Below, one piece after another: positions 53,969 to 62,604 of a stretch of 64,000 nt of DNA; within the stretch, counting starts at the first letter, position 1, and each line of letters starts with the position of its first letter. A program made the translations under genes and the position numbers. The notes below the pieces were generated by a model, which made no database searches, was not told the origin of the DNA, and worked only from the letters and a program-made list of their open reading frames with translations. This DNA comes from DASCOT01 sp965197275 (GTDB lineage: Bacteria; Acidobacteriota; UBA890; WLXD01), in NCBI GenBank assembly GCA_965197275.1, contig CBDAMQ010000029.1, forward strand, positions 378,209 to 442,208, in the 5' to 3' direction.

Positions 53969-56622
53969 TCATGCTAGCGGTACCGGCTCGAGCGCGTCTC
54001 GGAGCTCGCGGATCGTGAACGGCTTGGCGAGATAAACGTCCATGCCCGCCGCCAGGCATTTCTCGCGATTCTCGGGCGTCGCCCAACCGGTGACGCCGAT
54101 GACCCGAAGCCTCGTGTCGTGCTGCTCGGCCTCTTTCTCGCGGATCGCCCGAGTCGCTTCATAGCCGTCCATGACCGGCATCTGGCAGTCCATGAGAACG
54201 GCATCGTAGGAACTGCGGGCGAGGAGATCCAAAGCTTGTGACCCATTGTCAGCGGTATCGACGTGGCACTCGAACGACTTCAGGGCTCGCTCTGCGAACT
54301 TCCGGTTGACGACGTTGTCTTCAACCAAGAGCACGCGAAGACCGAGGCGACCCTCGTTCGGGAGACTCGATCGTTCTTCCTGTGCATTCGTCGCGCCGCT
54401 CGATCCTTCTGCCGCAACGACTTTGCAGAGCAACTCGTGAAGTCGATCGTAGTGCACCGGCTTCGTCAGGCATCCGAGACTTCCGAGTTGTTCCAGCTGG
54501 TCGCCCCTCACGTGCGCGGACATCGACGTGAGTAGGACTCGGGGCAGACAGGCGAGCTCAGGCTGTGCTTCGATCCGCCGCGCCAGAGCGAGTCCGCTCA
54601 TCGCCGGCATGTCCATGTCGATGATCACGACATCGTAGGGAAACTCGCTTCCGGATGCTCCTTGAAGGATCTGCAGCGCCGTATCCCCGTCGCCGGCCGA
54701 ACCAGCGATCATCTGCCAGGATGCGGCTTGTTGCTCGAGGACCCGTCGGCTCGTCGCATTGTCATCGACGATCAACACGCGCATGCCCCGCAGCTGTTCG
54801 GGGCGCTCGAGCCCGAGCTCCGGGACGGAGCTCGGGGGCAGTGGAATGGCAAACCAGAACGTGGATCCGACGTCCGGCTCGCTTCGTAGACCGATTTCTC
54901 CGCCCATCGCGTCGACCAGTTCTTTGCAGATCGCCAGGCCGAGCCCAGTCCCCCCGTGCTCGCGTGTTGTCGAGCTATCAGCCTGGACAAATGGCTCGAA
55001 GATCTCGGCTGTGGATGCGTTATCTATCCCACAACCCGTGTCGCGCACCTCGAAGCGAACGGTATCGGCAGGGTGCTGAGTCGATACGGCAACCACCACT
55101 TCCCCGCTGGGGCAGAACTTCATTGCGTTGGCCAGGAGGCTCGCAAGGATCTGCTTGACGCGAGTCGAGTCGCCGACACAACGGCGCGGCACCTCTTCGG
55201 AGACGTGCCACGTCAGCTGTAAGCCCCGACTTTGGGCCGCTTCGGCGAACCTTGTCACCGTATCCTCGACAATCTGTCGGAGGTTGAACGGACTCGTCTC
55301 GAGGATGAGATTGCCCGCCTCGATCTTTGAGAAGTCGAGGATGTCGCTGATGATTCGGAGCAGTTTCCCGCCCGAGTCCAAGGCGGTACGCGTGAGATCG
55401 AGCTGTTCGTTGGAGAGAGGAGATTGCCGCAACAATTCGAGCATGCCGATGACGCCGTTCATCGGAGTGCGCATCTCGTGGCTCATGGTTGCGAGGAAGG
55501 TCGACTGGGCGCTGCTTGCTTGCTGGGCGGCCCTCCGCGCTTCTTCGGCCTTATGCCTTGCCTCTGTCACCACGTGGGCGCGATGCTCGATCTGTCCCAA
55601 CATTTCGTTGAGAGCGCCCGCCAGCTGACCGATCTCATCGTCGGTGTGCGACTCCACCCGCACCGAATAGTCCTTCCTCCGCCCCACCTCTGAAGCTGCG
55701 TTCGTGAGCACGCCCAGTGGCCGTACGACGTTCCGACGAAGTAGCCACCAAGTTGCCGCCACGGTGAGCATGCCTGCGAGAACGAGGAAGCCCAGGGCAA
55801 CGTTCACGGTCCGCCGTCCAGCGCGGCTCATCCACCGGGGTGTTCGGATCTCGAGGGCTACGGCGGGTGTGCCCGTGAGGTCTCTCAGCAGAGAGTGTGT
55901 GACGATCTGATCTGCTTCTATCTCGACCCGGCGCAACTCTACTTCCTCCTCGGACGGATCGAGCAGCGCCCGAGCGCCATGCGGCAGGCTCGACTCGTTC
56001 GCAACGTCATGGACGCGCAGGTCGACCTGGCTGTGTTCTCTGAGCGCGTCGATTCGGTCCGCGTCGAGCCAGCGCCCCAGCGCCAGGGCACCGACGACAG
56101 GCCTGACACCACTGGTTCCCACGACGGGCTGGATGGCCAAGATCATGGGCCCGCGTTCAGTGGCGAGCAGTTCCCGCAGACCCCTTTCGGGTGTCAAGAG
56201 ACGGCGGCTCGATCCTCGATCAGCCGCAAATCCACCTGTGAGAGTGACAGCTGCAGATTTGCGCTGAGGTCGTCGAGGCGGCCGTAAATGAGCGCCCCCT
56301 CGCGGTCGAAGAACAGGAGCAGATCGATGTGGGCCTCACGCCCAGGGTTACTAGCCAACTCCACGTCCACGAAGGTGGCGTGTTGGCCCTCGATAAAGCG
56401 GACGGCGGCATCCCAGGCGGCCCAATCCCCAGCGGTGGTGGCAACCTGGGAGAACTCCGCAGCAAGCGCTTGCTGAACGCGCTCGACATTCGTATCAGAG
56501 ATGTTCTGCTCCGAATCGATGAACGCCGGCACGACGACCATGTTCAGAACAACGTAGCTGAGGGCCAGGTATCCCAGCGCGCCGATCGATAGAGTCAGGA
56601 GCGCCTTGCCGCCAAGCAACAT
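53969..56622 (-). pseudogene. CHASE4 hybrid histidine kinase, single-base frameshift in the sensor domain
   Basis: From ATG 56622 (GGAGA upstream) the first part has a membrane helix (LLTLSIGALGYLALSYVVLN) and the front of a CHASE4 sensor, with a stop at 56194. The next frame, overlapping by TTGA, continues CHASE4 (GLRELLATERGPMILAIQ, GALALGRWLDAD), then a second membrane helix, HAMP (VVRPLGVLTNAASEVGRR), HisKA (FLATMSHEMRTPMNGVIGML), HATPase (GGTGLGLAICKELV) and two receiver domains (VLIVDDN...DMDMPAMSG; VLLVEDN...MDCQMPVMDG). Together they make an 883-residue hybrid kinase. The 742-residue second part might still be translated from the TTG at 56197 by coupling. Lesion or sequencing error cannot be separated. 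Confidence 0.85.
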
Positions 56623-56937
56623 CTCAGTTCTCCGATGGTCGAGCGGTCTTGCGGTCGTGTGGAAGCGTCGCGGGATCGGAATTCGGTGCCCTCGTGCCAC
56701 ACCTCTGCCTACCACCGCCAGAGTTGGGACAATTCTATTCACCTCAAGAAGCTTCGTAAAACCACTAAAAAATCTTAGACGATAATATTGCTTGGTATTG
56801 AGTAGTAGGAGAGCATGTGGGAGCGCTCCCCGTAGACGAGGCGATGGAGATTGCCCGGCAGATGGCGCTCGAGGAGCAGGTCCGGACCATGCGTAGATGT
56901 GTCATGGAAGCCGCTCGACCTGAACTCTGGCAACGCC
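56623..56937. other. Intergenic region between rlpA-like gene and hybrid kinase
   Basis: Nothing recognisable is encoded. An AT-rich stretch around 56755-56800, with a T-run on the minus strand (GATTTTTTAG), stands out and may end the rlpA-like transcript or carry the kinase promoter. I cannot assign exact elements. Confidence 0.35.
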
Positions 56938-57303
56938 TCATCCATCCACCATGCCCAATGCTGCTGCCGCTGCGCGCGAAAGATCCAGGCTACGCCCGTT
57001 GATGAAAGGACCACGATCGTTGACCTTGACGATTACCGAGCGTTCGTTCTCGATGTGTGTGACGCGCAGGTTCGTCCCGAAGGGGAGCGACTTGTGTGCA
57101 GCCGTGAGCTTGTGCAGGTCAAAAACCTCGCCGCTCGCGGTCTGGCGGCCCTGGCACTTGCCCCCGTACCAGGAGGCGACCATGACACTGCTGATTCGGT
57201 CCGGGCGAAGCGCCCGACGGGCCTGCGCCGAGCAGGCGCCCAGAATCACCAGGAGCGCCATGCACGCGATCCCCAATGCCACGCGTCTCAGATGAAGTTG
57301 CAC
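56938..57303 (-). CDS. RlpA-like double-psi beta-barrel lipoprotein, short
   Basis: The 121-residue product has a lipoprotein signal (ALLVILGACSA) and the RlpA DPBB core: VASWYGGKCQGRQTASGEVF, LTAAHKSLPFGTNLRV, VKVNDRGPFINGRSLDLSRA. RlpA proteins are lytic transglycosylases acting on naked septal peptidoglycan, or DPBB lipoproteins of the outer membrane. The protein ends right after ALGMVDG, a few residues shorter than the usual DPBB end, and there is no SPOR domain. The start is a GTG at 57303. It is transcribed from a predicted sigma54 promoter at 57396-57411, sharing its upstream blocks with the secreted-protein gene at 60.36 kb. Confidence 0.83.
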   Translation of the reverse strand: MQLHLRRVALGIACMALLVILGACSAQARRALRPDRISSVMVASWYGGKCQGRQTASGEVFDLHKLTAAHKSLPFGTNLRVTHIENERSVIVKVNDRGPFINGRSLDLSRAAAAALGMVDG

Positions 57304-57304
57304 C

Positions 57305-57328
57305 CTAGTTGTGCCGCTTGCCGATCAT
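57305..57328 (-). CDS. Possible 7-codon leader ORF before the rlpA-like gene
   Basis: ATG at 57328 with CGGAG eight bases upstream, encoding MIGKRHN, and a TAG stop one base before the rlpA GTG (TAGGGTG). The ATG context (ACGGAG then AAATGA) is shared with the start of the secreted-protein gene at 60363. It may be a translated coupling leader, or the trace of an older gene start kept with the duplicated promoter. Confidence 0.3.
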   Translation of the reverse strand: MIGKRHN

Positions 57329-57395
57329 TTCCGTACTCCGTACCGTTTCGAGCTGGTTCGCGATCTCCTTCAATCGCTTCGCCAGACCCAGCTAG

Positions 57396-57411
57396 AGCAA
57401 GCAGCGTGCCA
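57396..57411 (-). promoter_or_regulatory. Sigma54 promoter of the rlpA-like gene
   Basis: Minus strand TGGCAC-GCTGC-TTGCT, a full match to the -24/-12 consensus with correct GG-N10-GC spacing. The predicted start is near 57385, about 80 bases before the gene. The 18 bases TTGGCACGCTGCTTGCTC of the other promoter (60281) are matched in 18 positions except the base before the second T-run context (TTTGGCAC here, ATTGGCAC there). Confidence 0.85.
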
Positions 57412-57434
57412 AACTCCTGGTGGCCGATACTCCG

Positions 57435-57527
57435 GGCATGGAACTCGTTTTGAATGAGTGGTTTACGTGGTCGGTACCGCTACAGAGGTGTTGTCAGCGT
57501 GTCGATCGTGACCGTCAAAACGACAGG
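57435..57527 (-). promoter_or_regulatory. Conserved upstream blocks of the rlpA sigma54 promoter (candidate enhancer sites)
   Basis: Two blocks recur upstream of the promoter at 60281. Near block (57459-57435, minus strand): ACTCATTC, AAAACGAGTTCCA, GCC, an ACTC/GAGT inverted repeat ending 23 bp from the -24 element. Far block (57527-57512): CCTGTCGTTTTGACGG, about 100 bp from the -24 element. Such spacing suits binding of an NtrC-type activator. The protein that binds is inferred. Confidence 0.65.
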
Positions 57528-58137
57528 TCAAAAAGGGCTGACGCTGGCAGATCGCTTGACAGGAGCCGTCCACCCTCGCTAGGCGAGTAGAGGCTTCAGC
57601 TCCGGTTGCGACGCTCCGTCGACGACGCGGCGCGACGTTAACGAGCAGAGCGCCGGACCGTGTCGTGGTGGCCTTGTGCGCAGTGCACCGAGCTCCTCAG
57701 GTGCGGCGGCTGCAGAACTCTCAGTCGTCGCTGACACCCATGCCGGATTCTGCTAGGGTTCTTTCCTGCAGCAACGTCGGCGAAGCTCTTCGCTGCATCA
57801 GATCGCGACCAGGAGGCACGATACTGCAGCGACAACCACGGGGGTTGGATCCGACGAGCGCGTCGGCGGCGCTCCCGGCTGTGCCACATCGCCGTGCTCC
57901 CGGCCGCGCGCGGTAGTGCCGTGCCCGCCCGGCGGGTAGAGCATCTCGATCAGTATCAGCGAACACACGCGGCCCCCGGCGCTCGCGAATCTTGCGCCAG
58001 GCTGGCGGGCGGATCATCGTTCAGGACGAAGAGAGCTCGGTGGTCTTGCGCATGCCGGGCGCCGCCGCCGCTGCTGGGCTCTCCGACGCCGTGTTGCCGA
58101 TGCATACCATCCCCTTTCATTTGGCGAAGATGGCGGA
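57528..58137. other. Intergenic region upstream of REC-PAS kinase, no gene seen
   Basis: Several short open frames exist on both strands but none has a recognisable domain, a ribosome site at a plausible place, or codon use like the neighbours. It should include the kinase promoter, which I could not place. A CCCGCC/GGCGGG hairpin occurs at about 57923-57937. Confidence 0.35.
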
Positions 58138-59871
58138 ATGACAGACGCGAAACGCTCCGGACGCGTGTTGATCGTCGAAGACAGCGCTACACAGGCTAAA
58201 CAGCTGGAGCTGCTGTTGCAGGCGGAGGGATTCGAGACGGTGATCGCCAGCGACGGGCTCGAAGGGGTCGAGGCCTTTCGGGCGTCGTCCGTCGATTTGG
58301 TGATGTGTGACGTCGTCATGCCGCAGATGTCGGGGTTCGACTTTTGCGAGGAGATCCGGGCAGAAGCCGCGGAGTTGAACGTCCCGATCATCTTTGTCAC
58401 GTCGCTCCGTGATCCGTTGGACATCATCAAGGGACTCACGGCAGGCGCCAGCAACTACATCATCAAGCCGTACGAGGCTGCTGAGCTCATCGAGCGCGTG
58501 AACGCGATCTTGACAAGCAAAGACCTCCGGAAAGACGCGGAAGGCCGCAACGGCGACGCCATTAAGTTGCGGGGCGAAGAATTCGCCCTCACCGCTGACA
58601 GGGGAACGATCCTCGACTACCTTGTCTCGACGTTCGAGGATTTGGTGCGCGCGAAGCAAAAAGAGACCGCGAGCGAGCAAGCCGCAGAAGCGCTGCGGGA
58701 GTCGATTCGACACCTCCAGGCAACCCTCGACGCGCTGCCGTCGCACCTCGCTATTCTCGACATCTCGGGGACGATCGTATTAGTCAACGCCGAGTGGCGC
58801 CGCTTCGCTGCCGCGAATACGGTCATCACCGCGCACTCCCACGCTGGCGATGACTACCTCCGGGCGTGCGATGTTGTCTCCGGAGCAAATTCGGAGACGG
58901 CCGCTACGATTGCGCATGGCCTTCGTGAAGTAATTGCCGGCAGCACGCCGAGTTTCTCGCTCGAATACGTTCTCAAGGGCACGAAGCCTGAGGTTTGGTT
59001 GAGCATGTATGCCAGTCGCTTCGAGGCGGGCGAGGATCAGCTCGTGCTATTGGCGCAGAACGACATCAGCCAACGCAAGGCGCTTGAAAAGCAGGTGCAG
59101 CAAGCCCACAAGCTGGAGGCGATCGGGCAATTGGCGGGCGGCGTGGCCCACGACTTCAACAACCTGCTCACAGGAATCACGGGCTACGCGCAGCTCATCG
59201 AGAGCGCCGTCGACGAGGATTCGGCGATACTGGATGACCTTCGACAAATCAACGAATGCGCCCGGCGCGCCTCGACGTTGACAGGGCAGCTGCTGACCTT
59301 CAGTCGACCGCAGCCGCTCGACATCGTGCCCCTCGATCTCAATGCTTTGGTCGAGAACACCTTCACGATGCTCTGTAGGCTCATCGGCGAGAGTATCGAG
59401 CCCAGGTTGGTGGCCTCCCCCGACTCGTGTAACGTTCGGGCGGACGCTGGCCAGATCGATCAGGTGCTGATGAATCTGGCGCTCAACGCCCGCGACGCCA
59501 TGCCCGACGGGGGCAAGCTGACGATCGAAACTACAAGCGTCGAGATCGACGAAGCGTCCGCCCGGCGGCTCGAAGGGCTCGCGCCCGGAAGCTACGCGAG
59601 GCTCGCCGTCACGGACACTGGCCACGGCATGGACGAAGAGACCCAGCGCCGGATGTTGGATCCCTTCTTTACAACGAAGAGAGCCACCGGACGCACGGGG
59701 CTCGGCCTGACCACGGTGCAGGGGATCGTCAAGCAGCATGACGGCATCCTGTCGGTGAGCAGCCAGCTCGGGAGCGGCACGACCTTCGAGATCTACCTGC
59801 CGCAGATCGAGGACGGAGCACAGGTGGTAGCAGCCACCGACATCCCAGGGGTCGGGTCAAGAAGGATCTGA
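58138..59871 (+). CDS. Histidine kinase with N-terminal receiver and PAS domain
   Basis: The 577-residue product starts with a receiver domain (VLIVEDSATQAKQLELLLQ, phospho-Asp in LVMCDVVMPQMSG, Lys in NYIIKPYEA). A helical linker, a PAS-like domain (LQATLDALPSHLAILDISG) and the kinase core follow: H-box QLAGGVAHDFNNLLTGITGY, N-box NLALNARDAMPDGG, G-boxes DTGHGMDE and GRTGLGLTTVQGIV. No membrane segment, so cytosolic. The end (VVAATDIPGVGSRRI) is followed in another frame by the start of a further receiver (ETILLVEGEA), suggesting a lost C-terminal receiver. Possible partner of the sigma54 regulator at 62605; unproven. Confidence 0.9.
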   Translation: MTDAKRSGRVLIVEDSATQAKQLELLLQAEGFETVIASDGLEGVEAFRASSVDLVMCDVVMPQMSGFDFCEEIRAEAAELNVPIIFVTSLRDPLDIIKGLTAGASNYIIKPYEAAELIERVNAILTSKDLRKDAEGRNGDAIKLRGEEFALTADRGTILDYLVSTFEDLVRAKQKETASEQAAEALRESIRHLQATLDALPSHLAILDISGTIVLVNAEWRRFAAANTVITAHSHAGDDYLRACDVVSGANSETAATIAHGLREVIAGSTPSFSLEYVLKGTKPEVWLSMYASRFEAGEDQLVLLAQNDISQRKALEKQVQQAHKLEAIGQLAGGVAHDFNNLLTGITGYAQLIESAVDEDSAILDDLRQINECARRASTLTGQLLTFSRPQPLDIVPLDLNALVENTFTMLCRLIGESIEPRLVASPDSCNVRADAGQIDQVLMNLALNARDAMPDGGKLTIETTSVEIDEASARRLEGLAPGSYARLAVTDTGHGMDEETQRRMLDPFFTTKRATGRTGLGLTTVQGIVKQHDGILSVSSQLGSGTTFEIYLPQIEDGAQVVAATDIPGVGSRRI

Positions 59872-59910
59872 GACCATCCTTCTCGTCGAGGGTGAGGCTG
59901 CTGCTCACGC
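59864..59910 (+). pseudogene. Receiver-domain fragment after the kinase (plus strand)
   Basis: In the frame starting at 59864 the DNA reads GSETILLVEGEAA, the usual beginning of a C-terminal receiver domain in hybrid kinases (with Gly where Asp is expected). It lies out of frame with the kinase stop and breaks down after about 15 codons. Confidence 0.5.
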
Positions 59911-59912
59911 AT

Positions 59913-60080
59913 ATCGTGATGCAAGGATAGGACGGCGCGATGTCGGCCATGCTTGCGGAACATTCCCACGCCCTCCCGTCCCTCCGTCGCCTGGGGGCTC
60001 TTGAACCCAAGGGCGGCGAGCGTCCTACTCGTTACGTCGCGGACGGTGTCCTCATCGTCCACGAGCAAGGACAGAAACGA
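59913..60080 (-). pseudogene. Receiver-domain fragment on the minus strand
   Basis: Minus-strand reading SFLSLLVDDEDTVRDVTSRT, then LAALGFKSPQATEGREGVGMF and AVLSLHHD, is the first half of a receiver domain (Asp pair, helix 1, strand 2, helix 2, strand 3), but the phospho-Asp region is lost. It meets the plus-strand fragment head to head. No start codon context; a decayed piece. Confidence 0.6.
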
Positions 60081-60165
60081 TCCTGACCGCCCGCCAGCCG
60101 GACACAACGTCCGCAACTGCGCCGGTAGCGACCTCTCAAAAGTGACCGGCTAGACGCGGACCCGA

Positions 60166-60258
60166 CCTGTCGTATTGACAGTGCCGACCGAGGAACTTCT
60201 TGCGCTCGTTGACCGCCGCCGCGTTTGCAAGTAACTCATTCGAAACGAGTTCCACGCC
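60166..60258 (+). promoter_or_regulatory. Conserved upstream blocks of the sigma54 promoter at 60281 (candidate enhancer sites)
   Basis: Far block CCTGTCGTATTGACAG (60166-60181), with TGTC-N5-GACA symmetry, ends 99 bp before the -24 element. Near block AACTCATTCGAAACGAGTT plus CCACGCC (60233-60258) ends 22 bp before it. Both match the blocks upstream of the rlpA promoter in sequence, order and spacing. Confidence 0.65.
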
Positions 60259-60280
60259 GCAATCGCGGGTACGGGGCGAT

Positions 60281-60296
60281 TGGCACGCTGCTTGCT
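60281..60296 (+). promoter_or_regulatory. Sigma54 promoter of the secreted-protein gene
   Basis: TGGCAC-GCTGC-TTGCT, full match to the consensus. The predicted start point is near 60307, which rules out the ATG at 60309 as a normal start and supports the ATG at 60363. Confidence 0.87.
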
Positions 60297-60362
60297 CCAA
60301 CTGGGGGCATGAACAGATCGACAGGAATCGCGCATCGGCACGAGGCGACACGGAGCGCACAA

Positions 60363-60977
60363 ATGAACAGCGGAAATCGGCACGAGGAAACGGGACAGTT
60401 GGTTCGAGCCCTCGCCTTTGTCGCCGCGCTGGCTGCAACGTTCCTGTTGCCGGCACCGGCGCACGCCCAGGGCGAGGTGAACGTCAACGTTCAGATGCCC
60501 GATGTCGTGGCCTTGCGCTACGTGACCGAGGTTCAGCTGCAGCTTTCCGGCACCGGACAGATCTCGAGGATGGTCGGCAGCGCGGTGGCTTCGTCGGACG
60601 GCCGGGCCCGGGTCGGTATGGCGTTCCACGTCGACTCCGAGCTGGCGGCGGCGGTAGCAAGCGGGACCGCCAATTCCACCCTAACGGCCCGTCTGGGCGG
60701 CGTGTTCTCGGTAATCGGTACCTCGGGGCGTGGGCAGATGCGAGTTTCGACCAGCGTCGAGCAGGGCATTGGCACCCACGCTGACGGCGCCAGCCTGCGG
60801 GTTACCGAAGCGATCGCAATCGTCGGTACACAGCAAGGTCCCAGCGTGACTTTCGATGCTCCAGGCGTCGCGACCTCGATATCCGGCGGCCTCGGGCTTG
60901 CCGTGGACTTGACCGACGCGCGCTCCGCAGGCTGGTACCAGGGCGTCACGGTGCGCCTGATCGTAGAGCAGATCTGA
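60363..60977 (+). CDS. Secreted protein of unknown function, sigma54-controlled
   Basis: I do not recognise the family. The 204-residue product has a Sec signal (ALAFVAALAATFLLPAPAHA, cut before QGEV) and a mature part rich in Val, Ser, Gly and Thr with alternating patterns expected for beta strands (VNVNVQMPDVVALRYVTEVQ; RLIVEQI at the end). No cysteine remains in the mature protein. It could be a fibre- or pilin-like or surface beta-sandwich protein, but this is a guess. GGAG precedes the ATG at 60363. The gene has the strongest sigma54 promoter in the window. Confidence 0.72.
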   Translation: MNSGNRHEETGQLVRALAFVAALAATFLLPAPAHAQGEVNVNVQMPDVVALRYVTEVQLQLSGTGQISRMVGSAVASSDGRARVGMAFHVDSELAAAVASGTANSTLTARLGGVFSVIGTSGRGQMRVSTSVEQGIGTHADGASLRVTEAIAIVGTQQGPSVTFDAPGVATSISGGLGLAVDLTDARSAGWYQGVTVRLIVEQI

Positions 60978-61051
60978 CGTCGGCTGGCCGATGGATGCTC
61001 CGGATCAAGACCCGGTCGCCACTTGATCTCGTTTTCCAGGGAGAATGACCA

Positions 61052-62248
61052 ATGTGCGCAGATACGAATCGGACTTCACCGACTCACGACGAATCGCGGT
61101 GGGCCGAAATTCTCGTTGTTGATGACGAGCCCGCTGTGCGTCGTCTTCTCGAACGCTGGCTTGTCGAGGCCGGATACAGATGTCGAACCGCAGGCCATAC
61201 CGAGGAGGCCGCAGAGCAGATGGCCTCGACTCCGGTGGATCTCGTTCTTTGTGACGTTCATCTTCCCACCAAGAACGGATTCGAGTTCTTGGCGACCACC
61301 CGCAGCAACGACGAGAACGATCCCGTTTTCGTGATGATCAGCGGCACCGGTCGGCGGGGGACCCCGATGCAGGCGATCGAGGGAGGCGCCCACGACTACA
61401 TAGCCAAGCCCCTAGACCGCAGCCGTGTTCTTCTCTCTGTTGCCAGTGCGCTGCAGCGCAGGCGCGAGAGCATCGAGCAGCGCGAGGCCGTCGAGAGACT
61501 CGGAGACACGCTCCAGCGCCGGGATGAAGAGTCGCTGATCCGGTTGGTCTGGGCGGCCGAGAGCCGAGACGACATGACGGGCGCACATATCCGCCGTATC
61601 GGTCGCTACGCTGCGGAAATGGCTCGGGCGCTGGACTGGCCGCACGAGGCGATCGAGGAGATCCGCTACGCTGCGCCACTTCACGACATCGGCAAGATCG
61701 CGATTCCCGACGAGATCCTCAGGAAACCCGGCCCGCTCACTTTCGAGGAGTTCGAGGTCATGCAACAACATGCGCGTCTGGGCGCGGACATCCTCCGGGC
61801 AGGCTCGACGCCTCTCATTCAGATGGCGGCAGAAATTGCGTTGCACCACCACGAAAACTGGGACGGCTGCGGTTACCCGGACGGCCTCTCCGGGGAGGCC
61901 ATACCGGAGGCTGCACGGATCGTCTCCATCATCGACGTCTACGACGCTCTGGTTCACGATCGGCCCTATCGTCTCGCCTACTCGGAGCACGTAGCGTTGA
62001 ACATGATGGTGGAGATGGTCGGCTCGAAATTCGAACCGCGACTGTACGGGGTTTTTAGCGCGATCCAGCCCGCCATGCGGGAGATTGCCGGACTTGACGG
62101 CCCCCAACTGGTGACGCCAGAATCCGGTCACGCCCAGCCTCCTCTGATTGGATCGGATTGCCCGGTCGAACAACAAGATAGCGCGTCCGTCCGCCGACGA
62201 GACGCGCCGACGAGACGCAGCGGTGTAGCGACACCGGCAGGACCCTGA
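61052..62248 (+). CDS. Response regulator with HD-GYP domain (c-di-GMP phosphodiesterase type)
   Basis: The 398-residue product has a receiver (ILVVDDEPAVRRLLERWL, phospho-Asp in LVLCDVHLPTKNG, YIAKPLD). A short coiled coil joins it to an HD-GYP domain with HIRRIGRYAAEMARAL, HDIGKIAIPDEIL, HHHENWDGCGYPDGLSG and DVYDALVHDRPYR. All key residues of the HD and GYP motifs are present, so c-di-GMP hydrolysis is plausible. The C-terminal 50 residues are low complexity. It stands between the secreted-protein gene and the sigma54 regulator. Confidence 0.93.
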   Translation: MCADTNRTSPTHDESRWAEILVVDDEPAVRRLLERWLVEAGYRCRTAGHTEEAAEQMASTPVDLVLCDVHLPTKNGFEFLATTRSNDENDPVFVMISGTGRRGTPMQAIEGGAHDYIAKPLDRSRVLLSVASALQRRRESIEQREAVERLGDTLQRRDEESLIRLVWAAESRDDMTGAHIRRIGRYAAEMARALDWPHEAIEEIRYAAPLHDIGKIAIPDEILRKPGPLTFEEFEVMQQHARLGADILRAGSTPLIQMAAEIALHHHENWDGCGYPDGLSGEAIPEAARIVSIIDVYDALVHDRPYRLAYSEHVALNMMVEMVGSKFEPRLYGVFSAIQPAMREIAGLDGPQLVTPESGHAQPPLIGSDCPVEQQDSASVRRRDAPTRRSGVATPAGP

Positions 62249-62604
62249 CCGGACGGGCCTCCGGTACCGAGACGATCCCCGGCATGGCTCCTGCAGCCGT
62301 CTGCTCCAGCACAAGGTGAACGGTGTCGGTACAAGTAGGCGCCGCGCTCTGGTGATCTCCCGTGCCACGGTACGCACCTGATAACGAAATATTGAATATA
62401 AATAGCTATTTAAAAACTTCTTATACATATTAAAAGTCTATAACAGCTAGTTTTGTCGCCTATGGACCTTTCTAGGGCATCAAATAACAAATACTGACCA
62501 CTGTTCTGACTTCGGATCGGCACCGGAGTTCTGGCAACATGTTGGTCCTAGGAGGGATAGGACCGACCCTGTTTTCCTCACGCCAGATTCAGGTGATTGC
62601 CCCA
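62249..62604 (+). other. AT-rich intergenic region before the sigma54 regulator
   Basis: No gene seen. About 62385-62460 is strikingly AT-rich for this chromosome and contains the perfect palindrome AAATAGCTATTT (62403-62414). It probably holds the promoter of the regulator gene and may bind a nucleoid protein. No sigma54 consensus with correct spacing was found. Confidence 0.45.

Noticed and set aside
56775..57014. Small minus-strand open frame overlapping the rlpA end
   Set aside because: No recognisable domain, overlaps a clear gene and has no plausible start context.
62528..62545. Sigma54 promoter before the regulator gene (TGGCAACATGTTGGTC)
   Set aside because: The -12 element has GT in place of the essential GC.
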